Part shown: positions 1 to 8,498 of the stretch, piece after piece
Numbering within the stretch: the stretch's first letter is position 1
How the letters are laid out: each line of letters starts with the position of its first letter
NCBI GenBank assembly: GCA_964510575.1
Contig: CAZECN010000022.1
Location: forward strand, 1-47,011
DNA: 47,011 bases
Direction of reading: 5' to 3'
Source of the DNA: CALKYB01 sp964510575
Lineage (GTDB): Bacteria > Bdellovibrionota_C > UBA2361 > SZUA-149 > CALKYB01
Notes under the pieces: generated by a model
The model's database searches: none
Told to the model about the DNA's origin: nothing
What the model saw: the letters and a program-made list of their open reading frames with translations, nothing else
Translations under genes and position numbers: made by a program

Positions 1-2595
1 CTATACGACTTCTTAGTATTCACTATGGGCATTTTCGGCCTAACTCTAGTTGGTGGTGCTCTCCTACCTTCACTTGATTTTAGTAAATCGACTGGTCGAG
101 TCAGACCAAATAGATCCGAGAATAATGAGCTTGGTTCTGGAGACATGGCTTCCAAGGATCATATGACGCAGTGGCTTAACCCTACTGACGATGATGATAC
201 GGTGTTGATTTGTAAAGATTTAGTCGGAAGTGAAAGGTTGCCAGCTAAAGATGGAAAGCTCTATATGCCTGGTGGAGAGCGAAACAGGCATGTCCTATTC
301 ATAGCCAAAACTGGTAGTGGTAAAACGACTAAAGCAATTTTACCTATTCTATATAGTGATTGTCTCAGTAAAAAACGATCTACAGTTATTGTCGACTCCA
401 AGCCAGAGATGTGGGAGAAGCTCGCTGGAATGACCGCGGAGCTTAATCCTGAAAAGAAAATAATGCTTTTCAATCCTTTGGATATGGTTCGTAGTTTAAG
501 TTGGAATATTGTTTCGAAAGTAGAAGATGATACTGACGCCAAGCTAATTGCCAACACCTTAATAATGGCAACAGACAATCCGAACTCTAAATCGGATTCG
601 CCATTTTTCAGAAATAATGCACTGCAGTTGATCAACGCAATGATGGTAGGGTTATTAAATGACCCAGATGAAATTCTCTCAATTCCTAGGGTTCATGAGC
701 TGCTTCATTCTGGTAAGAATGAGCTTTGTGATTGGCTAGAGGTTCATCCTCATGCGATTCGTAACGCTAAAACTTTTGTTGAACTAGCTCGTGGTGGTTC
801 TCAAAATGCAGATACCATTCTCTCAGAACTAGGTATGCGTCTAGCTGCTTGGGATCTTAAAGCCATTCGAGCCACGACCTTTGCTGAGGAATTAGATTTA
901 CAGTCTTTGATTGATCAACCGACTCTTTTTATTGTTGAGTTCAGAGAATCTGAGATGGAGATGTTACGGCCAATTGCTAACGTAATTGTTATCGAGGTCT
1001 TAAGATTCTTAACTAAAGCAGCTGAGAAATATGAAGGACATAAGCTTCCTCGCCCAGTAGGTTTGGTCATTGACGAATTTGCGAGTGCCTTGGGACGTTT
1101 GCCTGATATTCACGTCAAGCTGAACACATTGCGTTCACGTAATGTGAGTATTGTTGCTGCTATTCAGTCGATTGCTCAAGTTAAAGCTAACTACGATAAG
1201 GATGCCGACTCTGTTCTTGCAGGTTTTAGTACCAAGATACTAATGCCAATGCTTGACTTCCAGGATGCTGAATGGGCTTCAAAAGAAACTGGAACAATGA
1301 CAATCCGTTTCCGGACTAAGACAACAGGTTCAAACAAGAGAATGCCGGATGCTTTTGCTCATAGAAGTTCTGGAACGAATGAGCAAGTTCAGCAAAGAGC
1401 GGTTCTTACACCAGATGAAATTGGGCGACCAATAGATAACTGTGCAACATTTTTTATGCCGAACACCCCTGTGTTCCAGGGCCATTTGGTTCCTTTCTAT
1501 GAGCTTCCATATATGCGCGATGCGATTGGTTCTGGTCCAGACTATAAGGTTAGAGAAGAGCCTATTCAGTACGAGGAAGTGTTGCCTGATATGGCTGAGC
1601 TTAAGGCTAAGCTAGCTGCATCAAAGGAAGCCCAGAATGGTGGTGGCGGTGGCCAGGCAATTGGAGCTATTCAACCGGCTCAACGAGAGAAAACACCAGA
1701 AGAACTTCAAGAAGAGCTTAATAAAATTAAGGGTGAGCTTGAATGGGATCAAACCACTGGAGTTGCCAGGGAGTGGTGGGAAGCATTTGAAAAGCAAAAT
1801 TCCGACAAGTTAGGACTAGTTGTAACTCTGGGGCATGAGATAAAGAAAAGAGAAGCTACCATTACAGAATTCTTTTTGGCCTATCTTTACAGTAATTCCG
1901 ATAACATTGAGGATAATCTAGCCTACCTAGAAGAAATGAAGAAAAAAGAGGCTGAGGAAAAAGCGAATCAAAGCAATGCTCCAGAGCAGATGATAGCGAC
2001 TGAGGAAGTTGCTAGAGTAGACGCAACTCAGATGGCTCAAGCTGACAACTTCGTTGTTGATCAGAGTCAAGAGCTAGTTTCAGATCATGCTCCGCTTCCA
2101 GTAGATGAAACTCAAGAGCCAATTGTCAGTCCAGTTCCAGAACAGTCCGTTCCAGAGCAACCAGTACCTGAAAAGCAGGATCAATTAGCTGATGAAGGTT
2201 GGCAGGACATCATACATAGACTTGAGACCATTAAAACAGAGTTAGGCTGGCAGTATACGGTTGGAGTTGCCAGGGAATGGTGGGAGGAATTCGAAGAGCA
2301 AAACTCGAATCGTTTGCCATTGGTAATAGCTCTGGCAGAAGAGATTCGTAGAAAAGGTGGAACTATAAAAGAGTTTTTTCTAGCATATTTGGAAAGCGGC
2401 ACTGAGAGCATTGATCAGAATCTGAGCTATATGGAGCAGATGATTCTTGAGCGAAAGAAAAGAGAGACAGAGGCAAGCACAGATTCTCTTGAGACTTCTG
2501 CGAGTTCTCAAAATAATGAAAGCCCGGAGCAAGGTCATTTGACGACCCAAGGGGCGGATGGCGAAATGGACAGTGAAGTACACGAATTAGTGTAG
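1..2595 (+). CDS. Type IV secretion coupling protein ATPase (VirD4/TraG/TraD family), 5' partial, with duplicated C-terminal domain
   Basis: The frame is open from base 1 to the first ATG at 25, and the upstream codons read as part of a hydrophobic segment, so the true start lies outside the window. Counting from the ATG, Walker A AKTGSGKT is at about residues 94-101 and Walker B LVIDEF at about 347-352. A conserved VDSKPEMW stretch follows the first ATPase strand. These match the VirD4/TraG coupling-ATPase family, inner-membrane hexamers that pass substrates to a type IV secretion channel. After the ATPase core, about residues 559-638 and 730-807 are two copies of one domain (both contain GVAREWWE.FE.QNS and EFFLAYL), joined by a Pro/Gln/Glu-rich linker. 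Such C-terminal extensions often bind substrates or adaptors, so the duplication may do so here (inference). The next gene begins 40 bases downstream. No relaxase or other T4SS gene is visible in the window. Confidence 0.85.
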   Translation, partial: LYDFLVFTMGIFGLTLVGGALLPSLDFSKSTGRVRPNRSENNELGSGDMASKDHMTQWLNPTDDDDTVLICKDLVGSERLPAKDGKLYMPGGERNRHVLFIAKTGSGKTTKAILPILYSDCLSKKRSTVIVDSKPEMWEKLAGMTAELNPEKKIMLFNPLDMVRSLSWNIVSKVEDDTDAKLIANTLIMATDNPNSKSDSPFFRNNALQLINAMMVGLLNDPDEILSIPRVHELLHSGKNELCDWLEVHPHAIRNAKTFVELARGGSQNADTILSELGMRLAAWDLKAIRATTFAEELDLQSLIDQPTLFIVEFRESEMEMLRPIANVIVIEVLRFLTKAAEKYEGHKLPRPVGLVIDEFASALGRLPDIHVKLNTLRSRNVSIVAAIQSIAQVKANYDKDADSVLAGFSTKILMPMLDFQDAEWASKETGTMTIRFRTKTTGSNKRMPDAFAHRSSGTNEQVQQRAVLTPDEIGRPIDNCATFFMPNTPVFQGHLVPFYELPYMRDAIGSGPDYKVREEPIQYEEVLPDMAELKAKLAASKEAQNGGGGGQAIGAIQPAQREKTPEELQEELNKIKGELEWDQTTGVAREWWEAFEKQNSDKLGLVVTLGHEIKKREATITEFFLAYLYSNSDNIEDNLAYLEEMKKKEAEEKANQSNAPEQMIATEEVARVDATQMAQADNFVVDQSQELVSDHAPLPVDETQEPIVSPVPEQSVPEQPVPEKQDQLADEGWQDIIHRLETIKTELGWQYTVGVAREWWEEFEEQNSNRLPLVIALAEEIRRKGGTIKEFFLAYLESGTESIDQNLSYMEQMILERKKRETEASTDSLETSASSQNNESPEQGHLTTQGADGEMDSEVHELV

Positions 2596-2634
2596 CTTTG
2601 TTCAGGTATTTTAAAATCAGGAGTATTTTTCTTA

Positions 2635-4572
2635 ATGCCAAAAAAAGTTGGAGATAGTCGGCAATTTGCCTACAGCGGGATTTCAAAGCGCACCAATAGG
2701 GAGCAGCTGGATCGACAATTCCGAAACCTTCCAAAAGGTAAGGGTGAGTTTGCTCGTGCTATCAAGGAGCTAAGACTCAGTAAGAAAAATGAGTCTAAAG
2801 TTTCTACTCAAACAGCTCCACTGAATGAATATGAATATAGAATGACTGCTCATAGAATTCGTAGAGTTCTTGAGGGTGATCCGGACAAAGAGCCGGTTTC
2901 TTCAATTTTATCCATTATGGGTCAGGATATTTTTTCTGATATCCCGAACAAGAGAGAGGAAGAAGTTCTTACACTGCTGGAGAGTTTCAATGATAGTCAA
3001 AGATTTGCCTTAATGGAGGCTTATCAGAATACCTTTGGCGTTGATCTCATTGAAGATTTAGATAGCAATTTTAAAAAGATGGGTCTTGAAAATAGTTTTT
3101 CCGAGAGACTAGAGATAATCTCAAATACTGATCGGAGTGAAGCCAATAGAAGAGTTGAGTCTACAGTAACGGCCATGCTCGCCAAGCCTAAAAATATTCA
3201 TACCTTGCTAATGGGCTATGAAAAAATGATGACTTTTCGTTCTATAGATGAGCAAGAGGAGACTCATAAGGAAATCATGTCTCAATTAGCTGAAGCAGGA
3301 ATTGAACCTACCCGTAATATGGGCGATGATTTTGATGCTTTAGTTACTCACCGGATAAAGGATATTGGAGCTCAAAAGCTAGTTGATAGGCAAAGCTCTG
3401 AGGGTTTTCTTGATACGGCTGGGGATAAAACAGGTGGGGTTATTGATCAGGCGAAGAAGGCTGCCTTTAATTCTTCGAAGTGGCTTGCGAGTAAAGCTGA
3501 TTTTGTTCTTCCACTCACTAATCGAGCGTTTCAAGAAGCTGATAAACCCTTTGATAGCTGGACGGAAAGGGCAGTTTCTAAGTTTAGCCAATATTCTTGG
3601 CAAAGAAATAGTGTGGAACAAATTAGGAATGGTCTTAACAATTCTGCTTACGCAAAAAATGATACTTCTCTCCACCTAGCAGCTTCAAGGTTGGGATATG
3701 AACTTCAGTTAGCAGCATCACAAGATGTTGTAACTGACGCAGATAGAACTAGATTGTTTAAGTATGTGAAAAACATGTTTGACCAGGATGAGCAGCGAGC
3801 TTTGCAAATTATTGAACTTCATGACAGAGAGGCTGAGGCTAAGGTAGGTATTGTTGGTCGTAAATCCGGTTATAATACCTACAATGGAGCTATAGCGCAT
3901 TTAGCTACAAGATGGGGCGAGACACCAGAGGCGCACTGGCTTGTGTCCAGGCCGCTAGCCGTGCCTCAAGCTAGAAACGGATATGACACACATTACCTCC
4001 AGGATAAAAAGCATCAGTATCCACTATCGGTGATGCTTGCGGCTGAGCTTGAGATGATAGTTGATGGAAAGCTGGCTTTCGCTGATGCAGCTAATCTTTT
4101 AACTCAAAGAAATTTACAGAAATACGTATCTGGCACTGGACAAGCAGCAGACTCTGAATCTTTAGCTGAGATGAGAGCAAATATGCTAGCTAGATATAAG
4201 ATTTATACTTCCATCAAGGAGGGAACTGAGGCAACCGAGGATATAGCTGATAGTGTTTATCAAAACGAAAGATTTTTTGCGCTTCATTTGGAAGAGCGAA
4301 TGCCATTCGAGCAGAGGACAAGAATTAAGCAGCTGCTAAATGGAGAAGGGCTTACCGAAGCGGAGGAAATCTATCTAGCTACGAAAAACTTTGGTTTTGC
4401 TTCGCCTGAAGTGAAAGAACTAACAGCAGGTAAGACTTCAAGAGAGGTCACAAACTTGGTTAGTTCTTTAGAAAGAGGTGAGCCAGAAGCGCTACTTCCG
4501 GAAATTGAAGTTGGAAAGATTAAAGATAGTTTAACAAACAAAATATCTAGTTGGCGAAAAGAGGATGCTTAG
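2635..4572 (+). CDS. Large helical protein of unknown function, downstream of the coupling ATPase
   Basis: Predicted 645 residues, not recognised. The start is supported by AGGAG nine bases before the ATG. It has no signal peptide or clear membrane segment. The N-terminus is basic and likely disordered (about 1-60), and the rest is rich in charged helices. Around residues 75-160 the pattern, including SQRFALMEAYQNTFGVDLIEDL at about 120-141, resembles by eye an annexin-type repeat (helix, Y..xFG.DL..DL, helix). The resemblance is weak and no calcium loop was confirmed. A lone HYLQDKK region near residue 450 has no family I can name. It is probably co-transcribed with the coupling ATPase and so might be a secretion substrate, adaptor or structural partner (inference from position only). 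Its last 4 bases overlap the convergent lpxI. Confidence 0.7.
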   Translation: MPKKVGDSRQFAYSGISKRTNREQLDRQFRNLPKGKGEFARAIKELRLSKKNESKVSTQTAPLNEYEYRMTAHRIRRVLEGDPDKEPVSSILSIMGQDIFSDIPNKREEEVLTLLESFNDSQRFALMEAYQNTFGVDLIEDLDSNFKKMGLENSFSERLEIISNTDRSEANRRVESTVTAMLAKPKNIHTLLMGYEKMMTFRSIDEQEETHKEIMSQLAEAGIEPTRNMGDDFDALVTHRIKDIGAQKLVDRQSSEGFLDTAGDKTGGVIDQAKKAAFNSSKWLASKADFVLPLTNRAFQEADKPFDSWTERAVSKFSQYSWQRNSVEQIRNGLNNSAYAKNDTSLHLAASRLGYELQLAASQDVVTDADRTRLFKYVKNMFDQDEQRALQIIELHDREAEAKVGIVGRKSGYNTYNGAIAHLATRWGETPEAHWLVSRPLAVPQARNGYDTHYLQDKKHQYPLSVMLAAELEMIVDGKLAFADAANLLTQRNLQKYVSGTGQAADSESLAEMRANMLARYKIYTSIKEGTEATEDIADSVYQNERFFALHLEERMPFEQRTRIKQLLNGEGLTEAEEIYLATKNFGFASPEVKELTAGKTSREVTNLVSSLERGEPEALLPEIEVGKIKDSLTNKISSWRKEDA

Positions 4573-5396
4573 AGTCCTACCAGACTAATTTTTCTTTTAT
4601 CGCACTCAGCTATAACTTTCTCAGGGTCAATTATAACAGTTCCTTCAGCTTCTATAGCTAGCACCTTACACTTAGCTTTGACCATTGAGTTTATGGTCTG
4701 CAAGCCAATCGTAGGCACATCGAATCTCATGTCTTGAGATTTTTTAGGGATTTTTACTACCACAGAGCCTTCACCCCCTAGCTCACCCCCTCTAAGGATT
4801 GCTGAGTCACTGCCTTCCACTGCTTCAACTGCAATAATAACTCCTTCCTTAACTACAACAAGCTGACCAATATGATGCTCTGCCATAGAAAGGAGTGCTT
4901 TCTTGCCATATTCGATATCAGAAAGTTCAAGCTCGCTAGGCTTACGCTTGGTGAGTACTCCTTTTTGGGCTAGTTGTTGACGGCAAAAGTCGGTACACGG
5001 CAGTACCTCAATTCCTTCCCCTGAAAGCTCTTCAGCGAGTCCTCTAAGAACTACGTCATCTTTAGTTGTTCGGAGGCGGGCTAAAAACTTAGCTCCTCTA
5101 ACATCAAGCTTTACCCCACCAAAAAGCTTTGGTCTTCCAACACCACCAGCAAACACAACTTGCTTTACCTGATTGTCTTTAAAGAATTGAATAAGCTTTC
5201 CCAGTTCACCAATTTTGATCCATTGGAATTTTTCAGTCAGCTTTTCAATCTCAGTAGAGGTTTCACCTTTATAGCAAACGCAAAAAATACTGAAACCTTG
5301 TTCTTTTGCTTCTTTTGCCAAAATTATTGGAAAGGATGAATTTCCAGCAACAATGCCGAGTTTTTGAGAGTTTTCTTTTTTGGTCTGAACTTCCAA
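4569..5396 (-). CDS. lpxI: UDP-2,3-diacylglucosamine pyrophosphatase LpxI
   Basis: The 275-residue product hydrolyses UDP-2,3-diacylglucosamine to lipid X and UMP, the fourth lipid A step, in the cytoplasm at the inner membrane. The N-terminus LGIVAGNSSFPIILAKEA is the characteristic LpxI opening. The mid-region VVFAGGVGRPK and the C-terminal half with DVPTIGLQTI also match the family, and the length is typical. LpxI is the alternative to LpxH and is known from Caulobacter and other lineages. It is the last gene of ompH-fabZ-lpxA-lpxI, 46 bases after lpxA. Its 3' end overlaps the convergent unknown gene by 4 bases, and no intrinsic terminator is visible there. Confidence 0.93.
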   Translation of the reverse strand: MEVQTKKENSQKLGIVAGNSSFPIILAKEAKEQGFSIFCVCYKGETSTEIEKLTEKFQWIKIGELGKLIQFFKDNQVKQVVFAGGVGRPKLFGGVKLDVRGAKFLARLRTTKDDVVLRGLAEELSGEGIEVLPCTDFCRQQLAQKGVLTKRKPSELELSDIEYGKKALLSMAEHHIGQLVVVKEGVIIAVEAVEGSDSAILRGGELGGEGSVVVKIPKKSQDMRFDVPTIGLQTINSMVKAKCKVLAIEAEGTVIIDPEKVIAECDKRKISLVGL

Positions 5397-5442
5397 TTTG
5401 ATCGGTCAATTGCTTTAGTTTTTCCGGAAGCCGAGATGGTTT

Positions 5443-6243
5443 CTAGTCAGGTGAACAAACACCTCGACCTTCGCTGATAGAGCGATTTAGAAACGAGACC
5501 AGTAGCTCCACATTTGGGTTACCTCTGAGTTCTTCCGGTAAGGCCTCTAACTTTTCGGCTGTTTTGCCAGACGCTAGGAAAAGGCTTCGCCAAGCTCGCT
5601 TTATCTTTGAGCTGTCTTCTCCAGAAAATCCATTTCTTTTAAGTCCAACTAGGTTTACACCTCTGAGTTTACAACGGTCACCTTGTGCAATGCTGAAAGG
5701 AGGAACATCCTGACCTACCATAGAACCAGCACCAATCATTGTGTAGTCTCCTACGCAGCTAAATTGATGAACCCCGGTCATGCCGCCAAGGATTGCGTTA
5801 TCTCCAATCTCGACATGACCCGCTAGTGCACAAGAGTTAGCAAAGACGTTATGGTCTCCAATAATGCAGTCATGTGCGACGTGAGAAGAGGCCATGAATA
5901 GGTTGTTACTGCCCACTATCGTTTTCATGGTGCCACCCTCAGTACCTATGTGGATGGTCACATACTCACGTATTTTATTATGGTCACCGATCACAAGTTC
6001 AGCCTGCTCACCTCTAAACTTGAGGTCTTGAGGAACCCCACCAATCACCGCGAAGGAATGGATGGTATTATTCTGACCAATTGTGGTCTTACCTTCAATA
6101 ATGGCGTTAGCTTTTACTACGGTACCTTTTCCTATTGTGACATCAGGTCCGATAATAGCGAAAGGTTCAACTATAACATCTTCAGCTATAGAGGCGCTCT
6201 CTGAAACCAAGGCTGTTGGGTGAATATTACTATTACTACTCAT
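5443..6243 (-). CDS. lpxA: Acyl-ACP:UDP-N-acetylglucosamine O-acyltransferase LpxA
   Basis: The 266-residue product catalyses the first lipid A step, moving a 3-hydroxyacyl chain from ACP to UDP-GlcNAc. The first ~190 residues are left-handed beta-helix hexapeptide repeats. The LpxA signature HVAHDC is at 121-126, with His124 aligning to the catalytic His125 of E. coli. The sequences QDLKFRGE and NKIREYVTIHIGT are family hallmarks separating LpxA from LpxD. A helical C-terminal domain follows. Only 9 bases separate it from fabZ upstream, so the genes are translationally close. There is no lpxD next to it, unlike many operons of this type. Confidence 0.96.
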   Translation of the reverse strand: MSSNSNIHPTALVSESASIAEDVIVEPFAIIGPDVTIGKGTVVKANAIIEGKTTIGQNNTIHSFAVIGGVPQDLKFRGEQAELVIGDHNKIREYVTIHIGTEGGTMKTIVGSNNLFMASSHVAHDCIIGDHNVFANSCALAGHVEIGDNAILGGMTGVHQFSCVGDYTMIGAGSMVGQDVPPFSIAQGDRCKLRGVNLVGLKRNGFSGEDSSKIKRAWRSLFLASGKTAEKLEALPEELRGNPNVELLVSFLNRSISEGRGVCSPD

Positions 6244-6252
6244 TTATTTTTC

Positions 6253-6699
6253 CTATGGAATTTCAGCTGCTCGCAAAAGTCCGCTAGCTGCTTCCTCACC
6301 GTCAACAGAGGCAATACCCTCCATCACCCAAAGATTTGATCTTCTCTTAACTTCAACCATCTCCAGTTTTAGCTGGTCTCCAGGAGCAACGGGTCTTCTG
6401 AATCTGACTTTGTCTACCCCTGCAAAAACCGAAAGCCTTTTACCCTCAACACCATCACTTCTTACTCTGGAGTAGAGAACTCCTAGTTGTGCGAGAGCTT
6501 CTAAGATCAATACTCCTGGCATCAACGGTCTTTCCGGGAAGTGACCCTCGAAAAAGGACTCGTTACATGAGACATTCTTCAGCCCCACGATATTGTGTCC
6601 GTCGTTAAACTCAGTGACGCGATCGACTAATAAAAAAGGATAGCGATGAGGAATGATCTCCTTGATCTTGACAGTATCAAGGGGTAGTTCGAGTTTCAT
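6253..6699 (-). CDS. fabZ: 3-hydroxyacyl-ACP dehydratase FabZ
   Basis: A 148-residue hotdog-fold enzyme that dehydrates 3-hydroxyacyl-ACP in fatty acid elongation and competes with LpxA for 3-hydroxyacyl-ACP. IPHRYPFLLVDRV (16-28) is the family opening. GHFPERPLMPGVLILEALAQ contains the expected catalytic His (53) and Glu (67). The length is normal. It lies 4 bases downstream of the ompH-like gene and 9 bases upstream of lpxA. That pairing is common in LPS-producing bacteria and balances membrane phospholipid against lipid A. Confidence 0.96.
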   Translation of the reverse strand: MKLELPLDTVKIKEIIPHRYPFLLVDRVTEFNDGHNIVGLKNVSCNESFFEGHFPERPLMPGVLILEALAQLGVLYSRVRSDGVEGKRLSVFAGVDKVRFRRPVAPGDQLKLEMVEVKRRSNLWVMEGIASVDGEEAASGLLRAAEIP

Positions 6700-6703
6700 T
6701 ATT

Positions 6704-7234
6704 TTAGTTGGCCGCGTTAAATCGTTTTATAACTTCGTCAGTAATATCAATGCCCTTGTCGGCGTAAAGAACAGTATCTCCACTCTTCTCTAGGATTAGG
6801 GTGAATTTTCTCTCTTGTCCTATTCCAGCGATGACTTGTCTGATTCCTCTAATCAATTCTACTCTAAGCAGGCCTTCTTTTCTTTGAAGAGCTTCCTTTG
6901 AGTCAAGGTAGTTTCTTTTCAGACCTTTTTCTTTGTTGATTAACTGTTCTTCTTTTTGAACCAAGGCAGAAACCTTTAGACTATCCCTTTGAGCTTTAAG
7001 AGAGTCTTTAAGTTTTTCCAGTTCTTTAGTTTGAGAGTCGATTTTGGATTGCGCGGATTTGTATTCACTTTTCAAATCATTTTGAGCAGCTTTCCCTTTG
7101 TTGCTTTCCCAAACTGCTTTTTTCAAGTCTACAAAAGCCACAGAACCCAAGCTGTTCTCTGCAACGGCCTGTGCACCTGAAAAGATTAGAACGAGAAAAA
7201 CAAAAGCATAGTTTGTGAGATTTACTAAACGCAT
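6704..7234 (-). CDS. OmpH/Skp-family periplasmic chaperone
   Basis: The 176-residue product has an N-terminal signal peptide (hydrophobic residues about 8-23, cleavage after a QAVA-like site). A long coiled coil rich in Lys/Glu/Gln (about 45-135) follows, then a short beta-forming C-terminus with FTLILEKSGDTVLYAD. This is the architecture of Skp/OmpH, the trimeric chaperone that carries unfolded outer-membrane proteins to the BAM complex. The opening SVAFVDLKKAV is typical. It is the first gene of the ompH-fabZ-lpxA-lpxI operon, and the promoter probably lies in the 200-base gap upstream. Confidence 0.9.
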   Translation of the reverse strand: MRLVNLTNYAFVFLVLIFSGAQAVAENSLGSVAFVDLKKAVWESNKGKAAQNDLKSEYKSAQSKIDSQTKELEKLKDSLKAQRDSLKVSALVQKEEQLINKEKGLKRNYLDSKEALQRKEGLLRVELIRGIRQVIAGIGQERKFTLILEKSGDTVLYADKGIDITDEVIKRFNAAN

Positions 7235-7262
7235 CGCTAAATCCTAGTAATATAGTGAGTTT

Positions 7263-7292
7263 AAAATACAGTTGCCGCAGCTAAACAATCAA
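7263..7292 (-). promoter_or_regulatory. Candidate sigma-70 promoter for the ompH-fabZ-lpxA-lpxI operon
   Basis: On the minus strand, TTGATT (7292-7287) and TATTTT (7268-7263) are separated by 18 bases, about 30 bases before the ompH start codon. Both hexamers are imperfect, so this is tentative. Confidence 0.3.
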
Positions 7293-7336
7293 AAAATGGC
7301 CAAAAATTCAATACGTAGGAGGTAACGAGAGCTGTC

Positions 7337-7351
7337 TTATTACAGTAATAA
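7337..7351. promoter_or_regulatory. 15-bp perfect palindrome upstream of the ompH operon
   Basis: TTATTACAGTAATAA is two 7-base arms around one central base. It lies about 45 bases upstream of the candidate ompH promoter, in the only long gap of this region. It could be an operator for a dimeric regulator. No known regulon is assigned. Confidence 0.3.
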
Positions 7352-7375
7352 CAATCAGGAGGCTCTACCTTTAAA

Positions 7376-7435
7376 ATGTAAGCTTTTGAGGTGGTTCTCC
7401 TAGAGCAACTAAGCCGCCACCTAGGTCGCTTACAT
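7376..7435 (-). terminator. Two-tier hairpin terminator closing the Bat operon
   Basis: Arms ATGTAAGC (7376-7383) and GCTTACAT (7428-7435) pair perfectly. Inside them AGGTGG (7389-7394) pairs with CCACCT (7417-7422), leaving a 22-base loop. On the minus strand the hairpin is followed by TTTT and sits two bases after the stop codon of the last gene in the operon. Confidence 0.6.
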
Positions 7436-7436
7436 A

Positions 7437-8087
7437 TTACTTAAGCTCCACCTTGGCCAGCTTTAGATCAAAGGACCGGTTAGGATCTTCATAAGCTAGA
7501 AGGGTGTGATATTCTTCATCTTCGGGTGTCCAACCGAATCTGTATTCCCGTTGGCCATTGGCAGGTATCCCTTTACCACCACTACTGACAGTCTCTCTGA
7601 AAAGAAACTTACCACTTTTTTCTTTAACTATTAGAATTCCTCTCCAATTCCTAACAACTTTGTCGGTGGTGTTTTTTACCACTAGAGTGAGGATCGCTCT
7701 TTTAACTCGATTGGTTTCCGATTTAAGCGGTTCGGAGCGAGTAATCGAGTAGGAATGAAGCCCTAGCCCTTCAAAAAACTCCCCAGTTGGCGTTATTGGA
7801 GTGGAGCCCTCTTTTCGATTAGCCGGAGTTTTTGGTTTCGCTGTAATAGGAACGATGCTTCCTTTTTTAAACCACATCTCCACTTCGGCTTTATACCAGT
7901 TACCTTTTTCTTCAGTAACTTTCATTCTTGCTGATGGGTAAACAGTTCCTAGTCTAGAGCCAGCCGGATTAGAATGGAAATAGGCTGTAGTCCCTGAAGG
8001 TTTGTATATCGGTTCCGCCCAAACGCAGCAGAGAGACGCGAAGCAGCTAACAAGTGAGAGGGGTAAAAAGCAAAAAATTTTACTCAT
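7437..8087 (-). CDS. Secreted SH3-like domain protein, last gene of the Bat operon
   Basis: The 216-residue product has a signal peptide (about 1-24, ending near VWA). Residues ~30-85 look like a bacterial SH3-type domain (stepwise beta pattern including KGNWYKAEVEMWFKKGSI). Residues ~115-215 form a beta-rich region (LTLVVKNTTDKVVRNWRG, later YRFGWTPEDEEYHT), probably an Ig-like fold, that I cannot assign to a named family. It is likely periplasmic. It lies 35 bases after the thioesterase gene and just before a strong hairpin, so it is probably the operon's last cistron. BatE in the same operon also ends in an SH3-like domain, which fits a shared envelope setting. Confidence 0.75.
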   Translation of the reverse strand: MSKIFCFLPLSLVSCFASLCCVWAEPIYKPSGTTAYFHSNPAGSRLGTVYPSARMKVTEEKGNWYKAEVEMWFKKGSIVPITAKPKTPANRKEGSTPITPTGEFFEGLGLHSYSITRSEPLKSETNRVKRAILTLVVKNTTDKVVRNWRGILIVKEKSGKFLFRETVSSGGKGIPANGQREYRFGWTPEDEEYHTLLAYEDPNRSFDLKLAKVELK

Positions 8088-8122
8088 GGCACTATTTTAT
8101 TAAATTAACGTTTATCGAACAG

Positions 8123-8497
8123 CTAGCTATCAATATCTTTTGGGTTTCCTGAGTCATCAACTGCGACCATAATTACCTCAGCCTCTGTTACCTTAATTTC
8201 CTGAGTTCTGCCTTTTCCTCTTTGAGCGGTTACTAAGACTTTTACAGTAACAGAAGTTTTTCCGACTCTAACTGATTCAGTATAGTAACTCACTTTGTCA
8301 CCCACGTGAACGGGAGCTATGAAGTCAACCTCTCTGACGATCTTCGTTACGTAAAGGTTTGGGGCAATGGACTGAGCGTGCTCACCTGCCGCTAGGTCGA
8401 TATGACTTAGAATCACGCCACCGAAAATGTTGCCCATGGAATTAGTATCCTTTGGTAACATAACAGCTCTGATCTGAGGTATTCTATTTTTATCCAT
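8123..8497 (-). CDS. Acyl-CoA thioesterase, YciA-like hotdog protein
   Basis: A 124-residue single hotdog domain. MLPKDTNSMGNIFGGVILSHIDLAAG is the diagnostic opening of the YciA/acyl-CoA thioesterase group, including the acidic residue (Asp34) used for catalysis in these enzymes. PVHVGDKVSYYTESVRVGKTSV continues the family pattern. The predicted reaction is hydrolysis of acyl-CoA to free acid and CoA in the cytoplasm. One base separates it from the batE-like gene, so it is co-transcribed with the Bat operon, though no functional link to Bat proteins is known to me. Confidence 0.88.
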   Translation of the reverse strand: MDKNRIPQIRAVMLPKDTNSMGNIFGGVILSHIDLAAGEHAQSIAPNLYVTKIVREVDFIAPVHVGDKVSYYTESVRVGKTSVTVKVLVTAQRGKGRTQEIKVTEAEVIMVAVDDSGNPKDIDS

Positions 8498-8498
8498 T

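Noticed and set aside
3379..3679. Open frames on both strands inside the 645-residue gene
   Set aside because: Shadows of the real frame with no ribosome-binding site and biased composition.
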